Source: a virus
DNA: 64,000 nt
Reading direction: 5' to 3' (one strand)
Virus record (IMG/VR): IMGVR_UViG_3300046820_001584
Location: 1 to 64,000 of that record
Shown: piece after piece, positions 59,376 to 64,000 of the stretch
How the letters are laid out: the number at the start of each line of letters is the position of its first letter
How positions within the stretch are numbered: position 1 is the first letter of the stretch
Made by a program: the position numbers and the translations under genes
Notes under the pieces: model-generated
The model's input: only the letters and a program-made list of their open reading frames with translations
Told to the model about the DNA's origin: nothing
The model's database searches: none

Positions 59376-60716
59376 CTAGTTTCTAATTATGAACGATTGT
59401 CCTAGAACTAGAACGTCTGGGTCAGTGAAGAATCTATATACTATAGAGGCATCTTCTACTGTATCAATTGACTCTACTGCTAAGTACTTAATATCTTCGT
59501 CAGATCTATAAACTATCTGATCTCCAATTTGCATATCCGCTGGGGTTACAAATTTATAAGTATTTCCTCTAAGTGCTAGAATTTCTTCTTGCAACGAGAA
59601 TCTTGCAGTGGCATCATTATTAACCATGAATGTCTTGTTTTGCAATGTGGCTTGTATTGAGAATATCTTTGACTCAATTACCTTTGAATTACCAAGATGT
59701 GTATCTTCCCATGTTGCTGGGTCGTACTCACCTTCATTTGGCAACTTATCAAATGATAAGCTTATTAGAATATCTCCAATTTTTATATCTTTAGCCATCT
59801 TGTAGCCTGTAGATGTAAGTATTAAAGTGTCTTCATTTATGCAACCAAATCTTGGCGGTGCAAAGAAGCCAGGTGGGAAGAACGGTGGCGCAAAGAAGTT
59901 AGGTGGGAAGAACGGTGGGAAGAATGGTGGGAAGAACGGTGGGAAGAACGGTGGCGCAAAGAAGTTAGGTGGGAAGAACGGTGGCGCAAAGAAGCCAGGT
60001 GGGAAGAACGGTGGCGCAAAGAATGCGGGTGGGAAGAACGGTGGCGCAAAGAAGCCAGGTGGGAAGAACGGTGGCGCAAAGAAGCCAGGTGGGAAGAACG
60101 GTGGGAAGAACGGTGCCTGAGTTGTAATAGTTGCTGTATTAGCTGAGGCTGCTGAACGTCCATTAGCATTGTCTGCATAAACATTGTAATACTGTGATGT
60201 ATTAGCGGCGTCATCAATTGTTGTAGATAACCCTGTTACATTGTCTCTGCTTGTTCCATCATTACCAGCTACAAAATACTTGGTGATTGCTTTTCCACCA
60301 TTTGCTGGAGCTGCCCATGAAATTGTATTCTGGTTAACGCCTGGAGTTGCTGATGGGCTTGTTGGAGCACTTGGAACTGTTGTTGCTGTAACAGCAGAAG
60401 CTGCTACTGCATTTGAATTGCTATCAAGGAAGCCATCATAAGATGATACTGAGAAAGTATAAGATGTTCCTCCTGATAATCCAGTTATTGTAGCGGTATT
60501 TGTGCCAAATGCAACTGTAGCTTTTACTGTTGCGCCGTCATATACCTTGTAACCAGTTGGCGTATTACCATCAACTGGTGCTGTCCAAGATACTGTTACA
60601 GCACCGTCATTAAATGCTCTGTTGGTACCAATATCAGATGCCGTGACACCTGTTACTGGATTTGGTCCAATAAAGTTATCTTGGGCGGAAGATTTTCTAC
60701 CTATATTTTTTGACAT
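59376..60716 (-). CDS. Fibronectin III / proline-repeat / Hint-domain protein
   Basis: 446 residues. Two fibronectin III domains (about 18-113 and 115-200). Residues 202-289 are a Phe/Pro/Gly/Ala repeat, unit FFPPGFFAPP with G, A or N at the fifth place. Residues 291-446 resemble a Hint (Hedgehog/intein) domain: Cys292 followed by INEDTLILTSTGYKMAKDIK and IGDIL, then a C-terminal FIIRN with the last residue Asn446. No extein follows. The block-B T-x-x-H is not visible (NNDATARF instead), so self-cleavage is uncertain. No signal peptide. It lies before the terminator and the oxygenase operon. Confidence 0.8.
   Translation of the reverse strand: MSKNIGRKSSAQDNFIGPNPVTGVTASDIGTNRAFNDGAVTVSWTAPVDGNTPTGYKVYDGATVKATVAFGTNTATITGLSGGTSYTFSVSSYDGFLDSNSNAVAASAVTATTVPSAPTSPSATPGVNQNTISWAAPANGGKAITKYFVAGNDGTSRDNVTGLSTTIDDAANTSQYYNVYADNANGRSAASANTATITTQAPFFPPFFPPGFFAPPFFPPGFFAPPFFPPAFFAPPFFPPGFFAPPFFPPNFFAPPFFPPFFPPFFPPFFPPNFFAPPFFPPGFFAPPRFGCINEDTLILTSTGYKMAKDIKIGDILISLSFDKLPNEGEYDPATWEDTHLGNSKVIESKIFSIQATLQNKTFMVNNDATARFSLQEEILALRGNTYKFVTPADMQIGDQIVYRSDEDIKYLAVESIDTVEDASIVYRFFTDPDVLVLGQSFIIRN
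59853..60110 (-). repeat. Tandem repeat encoding FFPPxFFAPP
   Basis: A 30-bp unit (plus strand ggtgggaagaacggtggcgcaaagaag with variants) recurs with shorter FFPP units inside. It encodes about 88 residues of Phe/Pro repeat, extremely hydrophobic and polyproline-like. Nearly identical codons suggest expansion by slippage. Confidence 0.88.
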
Positions 60717-60736
60717 TTTATTCTCCTATTTCCCAA

Positions 60737-63217
60737 TTACGCTTTCAAGTCTCCAGCTAACAACCAAGTTGTTGCTGCGACTTTTGTGGCTGTCACTGAT
60801 GAGTTTGTTGTTCTAAGTGTTGCACCTGGTGTTGCAAGAATTGTAACTCCAGATCCAGTTATGTTAGCACCAGTACCTGATGACTGGTAGAAGTTAATTG
60901 AAGAACCAATTGCATACTTAGCATTTCCTGTTGCTTCAAAGCTTACGTTTACTGCTCCTGATAGAGGGACCAATGAGTCTCTTACTGCGGCATCTGTTCC
61001 AAGTGCATCTAATGTTGAGTTAGATGAAACAGCTGTTGCTATTGTTGTAAGTGATGGTACACCAGCCCGTGTTTGAACCTTATCTGTAAATGCTACTCCA
61101 GCTGCTGCAACTGTTACTGTTCCAGTAAATGTTGGGCTAGCGATTGGTGCCTTTGCTGCAAGTCCAGTTGTAACTGTTGAAGCAAAGTTTGCGTCATCAC
61201 CGAGTGCTGCTGCAAGTTCGTCAAGGGTATTGAGTGCTGCTGGGGCTGATGCAATTACTGCATTTACCTGAGCTGTTGCATCTGCAATAGCCTCTGACTT
61301 AGCAGTTGCAATTGCTGAAGCCTGTGCTGTAGATACTGGCTTAGCTGAGTCTGCTGTATTATTAACATTTGCAAGTCCTACTGAAGACTTTGTAAGTGCT
61401 GCTACCGCAGTTGAAACCTTTGTATCTGCTGCTGTTCCAGCTGCAGTAATAGCTTCTGACTTAGCAGTTGCTACATTTGCTGTAGTTGCTAGAAGTGAAG
61501 TATCTGCAATGCCGTGAATGTTTGTTGTATCTGATTCGTGATTTGAAAGTGCTGTAGCTGCTGAACCAAATTGTGACTGCACAGAAGATGAAATTCCATC
61601 AAGATAACCTAGTTCTGTTGAGCTAAGATTTCCAATTGATGTTGTGCTTGGTAGCACTACTGTTCCTGTAAATGTTGGACCATCTAATGGGGCAAGGGCT
61701 GTTAGTGAAGCTCCTAGTCCGTCAATTTTACTTTGAGCAATTGCTGCGGTAGGGCTAATGTCTGCGTTTACAATTGTTTCATTTGTAATTTTATCAGATG
61801 TAATTGCTCCATTTATAATGTTTACTGTATTTATTGAGTTAGCTGCAACCTTTGCAGCAGTTACTGATGAGTCAGCAATCTTTGCAGTGCTAACTGCGCT
61901 GTCGGCAATCTTTCCATTTGATACTGATAAAGCTGCAATTTTGGCTTCAGTTACAGCATTTGTTGCAATCTTAGATGAAGTTACAGCATCTTCTGCAATC
62001 TTCTCTGTAGTGACTGCAAGTCCACCAATTTCATTTGTTCCAACAGAATCATCAGAAAGATGAGACTGGGAAATTGAATTAGCTGCAATCTTTTCTGCAG
62101 TAACTGCATTGAGTGCAATTTTAGCTGTAGTGACTGCATTTGGAGCAATCTCAGACTCTCCAACTGCATTGTCTGAAATCTTAGCGGCTGTAATTGAGTT
62201 GTCTGCAATCTTGGCTGCTGTTACTGCATTTTCTGCAAGATTTGCTGCAACAATTGATCCGTTTGGCAAAACTATTGTTCCAGTTAATGTTGGGTTATTT
62301 AGAACAGATTCTGTTGACTCTAATCTTCCAACTGCTATGGCATCTAATGATCCCTGTGTAAAATCAACTGTGGTTGTAGGCTCTGTTGTAACTCCCTTAA
62401 ATAACTTCCACTTGTCTTCTGAAGCATCACGCACAAATCCAGTGTGATTAAATGTTCCAGTGTTATGACCAGCAACAAAACCTAAGTCAAGCATTCCCGA
62501 CTGGTTTGCTTTTGCCATAAGAAGCATTGTGTCTTCAATCGCAAAGTTTTCGGTGTTAATTGTTGTCATTGTTCCATTGACTGCAAGATTACCGCTAATT
62601 GTAACATCCTTAGCAAATAAGTCTCCAGTTGTTGAAATGTCTGTAGTAAGAGAGCCTAGTGGCAACTCTGACTGTAAAATTTTAGTATTTGAATCTAACG
62701 AAGCAACTCCGCCTGCAGTTCCTCTATCTCCTGTTTCTAGGTATCCTGATAGTGAGCTGTTTAATCCGCTTACTGCAGTGTCAGTGTAATCTTCTGCAGC
62801 AGATATTGCTGCAGCCTGTGCTGCATTTGCTTTAGTAGTTGCATCTGACGCAGCTGCTGCGATTGCTTCTGATTTAGCATTTGCTGCTTTAGTGTTTGCT
62901 TCTGATGTAGCAAATGTTTTTGTTGAAACTACATCTGTGTCTACAGTTATAGTAATTGTATTTGCACCATCGTTATAAGTCTTTGTTAAACCTGCGCCCA
63001 TTGTTAAGGCTGTGTTAATTGCATCTTGGGAAATTTCACCAATTGCTACATCTGAGTTGTTGGCATATGCTAGGGCTGTCCATGTAGCTGTTCCATTACC
63101 AAACTTAAATAAATTAGTGTTTGTTTCAACACCCATTTCACCTGCAGCTAATACTGGATTTGCTGTGGTCCATTCAGAGGCTGTACCTCTTCTTACTTGA
63201 ATTCTTACTGTTGACAT
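60737..63217 (-). CDS. Tail fibre with Mtd-type N-domain and AKIxxNxV repeats
   Basis: 826 residues. The N-terminus IQVRRGTASEWTTANPVLAA then GEMGVETNTNLFKFGNG resembles the N-terminal module of Mtd-type fibres. Residues about 315-500 are a degenerate 10-11-residue repeat (AVTAAKIADNSI, AVTTEKIAED), a beta-helix-like stalk. Two Ala-rich coiled segments and a beta-rich C-terminus complete it. A GGGGTGG ribosome site lies before ATG. It is probably a long tail fibre. Confidence 0.72.
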   Translation of the reverse strand: MSTVRIQVRRGTASEWTTANPVLAAGEMGVETNTNLFKFGNGTATWTALAYANNSDVAIGEISQDAINTALTMGAGLTKTYNDGANTITITVDTDVVSTKTFATSEANTKAANAKSEAIAAAASDATTKANAAQAAAISAAEDYTDTAVSGLNSSLSGYLETGDRGTAGGVASLDSNTKILQSELPLGSLTTDISTTGDLFAKDVTISGNLAVNGTMTTINTENFAIEDTMLLMAKANQSGMLDLGFVAGHNTGTFNHTGFVRDASEDKWKLFKGVTTEPTTTVDFTQGSLDAIAVGRLESTESVLNNPTLTGTIVLPNGSIVAANLAENAVTAAKIADNSITAAKISDNAVGESEIAPNAVTTAKIALNAVTAEKIAANSISQSHLSDDSVGTNEIGGLAVTTEKIAEDAVTSSKIATNAVTEAKIAALSVSNGKIADSAVSTAKIADSSVTAAKVAANSINTVNIINGAITSDKITNETIVNADISPTAAIAQSKIDGLGASLTALAPLDGPTFTGTVVLPSTTSIGNLSSTELGYLDGISSSVQSQFGSAATALSNHESDTTNIHGIADTSLLATTANVATAKSEAITAAGTAADTKVSTAVAALTKSSVGLANVNNTADSAKPVSTAQASAIATAKSEAIADATAQVNAVIASAPAALNTLDELAAALGDDANFASTVTTGLAAKAPIASPTFTGTVTVAAAGVAFTDKVQTRAGVPSLTTIATAVSSNSTLDALGTDAAVRDSLVPLSGAVNVSFEATGNAKYAIGSSINFYQSSGTGANITGSGVTILATPGATLRTTNSSVTATKVAATTWLLAGDLKA

Positions 63218-63247
63218 TATGCCACCCCTTTAATTTGATATATTGAA

Positions 63248-63253
63248 ATTATA
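63248..63253 (-). promoter_or_regulatory. Extended -10 before the tail fibre
   Basis: TGC-TATAAT on the minus strand (63253..63248), about 35 bases before ATG 63217, leaving room for the GGGGTGG ribosome site. No strong -35. Confidence 0.48.
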
Positions 63254-63278
63254 GCATCTAAACTCTTACAATTAAACA

Positions 63279-63641
63279 TCATGCTACTAATGCTCCTGAA
63301 TCGAAAGTCATTCCAAATTCAGTAGTTGAAGGATCTCCTCCAGAAACATATTTACTTGTTCCTGATGGGGTTACTCCATTTGCCTGAATAATATATGTTG
63401 GTTGACCATTATAATCAATTGCTAGACCTACATCCATAAATGAGAGCATAGTGTTCTCATTTGGAATTTCTGAGTACAAAGCTATAGGCTGCCAAGTTCC
63501 ATCAATTTGGACTTGTAGCCTATTTGTTGCTGTATCAAAAGATATCGGGGCTGTTCCTAATACAATACTAGAATCAAACGTTGCCGTTCCAGCTACGTTT
63601 AACCCATTCTTTACTCTAAAGTTCTTATTTACTGTTGCCAT
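63279..63641 (-). CDS. Small structural protein, fibre-like
   Basis: 120 residues. The start FRVKNGLNVAGTATFDSSIV resembles the first rungs of phage fibre stalks and the tail-fibre family that begins with a KNGLxV pattern. It may be an adaptor that joins fibre to baseplate. The gene before it lies beyond a hairpin at 63674. Confidence 0.6.
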   Translation of the reverse strand: MATVNKNFRVKNGLNVAGTATFDSSIVLGTAPISFDTATNRLQVQIDGTWQPIALYSEIPNENTMLSFMDVGLAIDYNGQPTYIIQANGVTPSGTSKYVSGGDPSTTEFGMTFDSGALVA

Positions 63642-63673
63642 TTAAGTTCACATATCCCCTAATTGTTTGTTGT

Positions 63674-63696
63674 GGGGGATTTTTAAGGAATCCCCC
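63674..63696 (-). other. Hairpin between structural genes
   Basis: An 8-bp stem GGGGGATT/AATCCCCC with a 7-base loop. There is no T-run on the minus strand after it, so it may be an RNA-processing or attenuating element rather than a full terminator. Confidence 0.45.
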
Positions 63697-63711
63697 AAAA
63701 CCTTTATTTAA

Positions 63712-64000
63712 TTATTTAATTAATGTTCCAGATACTTTAACTGTTGAGTTATTTACTGGTGTAACCTTTACAAGGACATTTGCACCAGATACTTCTGCTG
63801 TAATTGTTCCTCTTGATCCATTAGTTCCGACAATTGCATATTCTGTAATTGCTACGTTATCTGATGCATCTAGTGTTAGTAGTATTTCTGATATTTCATT
63901 GTGTGTTGCATTGTCAATCTTAACAAGAAGCTTGGCTGAACGATAATCTGCCTTTGCCCACTGATAAGCTGTTCCTGCAACAGCTGCTGTTCCATTTGAA
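63712..64000 (-). CDS. C-terminus of a structural protein (5' end beyond window)
   Basis: 96 codons to TAA at 63712. Beta-rich: AYQWAKADYRSAKLLVKI, LLTLDASDNVAITEYAIVG, VSGANVLVKVTPVNNSTVKV. It resembles the C-terminal strands of a tail or fibre protein. Only the end is visible, so function is not assigned. Confidence 0.6.
   Translation of the reverse strand, partial: SNGTAAVAGTAYQWAKADYRSAKLLVKIDNATHNEISEILLTLDASDNVAITEYAIVGTNGSRGTITAEVSGANVLVKVTPVNNSTVKVSGTLIK

Noticed and set aside
59827-60120. Plus-strand KNGGKNGG repeat frame and minus-strand RHRSSH repeat frame
   Set aside because: Both are other-frame readings of the FFPP repeat; only the main minus frame joins fibronectin and Hint domains.
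63674-63696. Strong intrinsic terminator
   Set aside because: Stem is stable but no T-run follows on the transcribed strand.

Overview
The window is part of a tailed double-stranded DNA phage genome of siphovirus type. It has a terminase, portal, protease and scaffold, HK97-type capsid protein, connector and tail-completion proteins, a major tail protein, a tail-assembly chaperone with a frameshift, a very long tape measure and fibres, but no tail sheath. The DNA is AT-rich. Almost every gene is on the minus strand, so the biological order runs from 64000 down to 1, and genes enter the window at both ends, so the genome is larger. Several start codons sit 6-7 bases after a TATAAT-like -10 box, as in leaderless mRNAs. 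Together with the gene repertoire this suggests an uncultured aquatic actinobacterial phage. That host call is inference.

Layout in transcription order: 64000-59376 holds tail or fibre genes, ending in a fibronectin/proline-repeat/Hint protein and a terminator. 59289-54936 is an operon with its own consensus promoter, encoding five Fe(II)/2-oxoglutarate (2OG) oxygenases and one DUF6065 protein. 54915-51994 has a collagen-like fibre with an S74 chaperone and a LamG-like protein. 51912-43453 is head and connector (portal, protease/scaffold, capsid, adaptors, tail terminator, tail tube), with terminators after the capsid and tail-tube genes. 43340-25620 is tail assembly (chaperone with -1 frameshift, 2934-residue tape measure, minor tail proteins, second S74 fibre). 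25527-10671 is replication and recombination (phosphoesterase, DnaB-like helicase, DnaG-like primase, gp32-like SSB, DNA polymerase III alpha, RecA, Cas4-like nuclease, RuvC-like resolvase) with many small coupled genes. 10635-8069 is terminase. 8048-1 is accessory: two tRNAs, CHAP endolysin, IMPDH/GMP-reductase-like enzyme, staphylococcal-nuclease-like protein, APS-kinase/nucleotidyltransferase fusion, more oxygenases, an SDR and a secreted PA14/proline-repeat protein.

The most striking feature is the expansion of 2OG oxygenases: nine prolyl-4-hydroxylase-type genes plus one cupin/JmjC-type gene. The same phage encodes several proline-rich repeat proteins (an FFPPxFFAPP-repeat Hint protein, a collagen-like fibre, and a protein with EPTPQPQP and PAEEP tracts). 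A plausible but unproven reading is a phage-encoded system that hydroxylates prolines in its own surface proteins.
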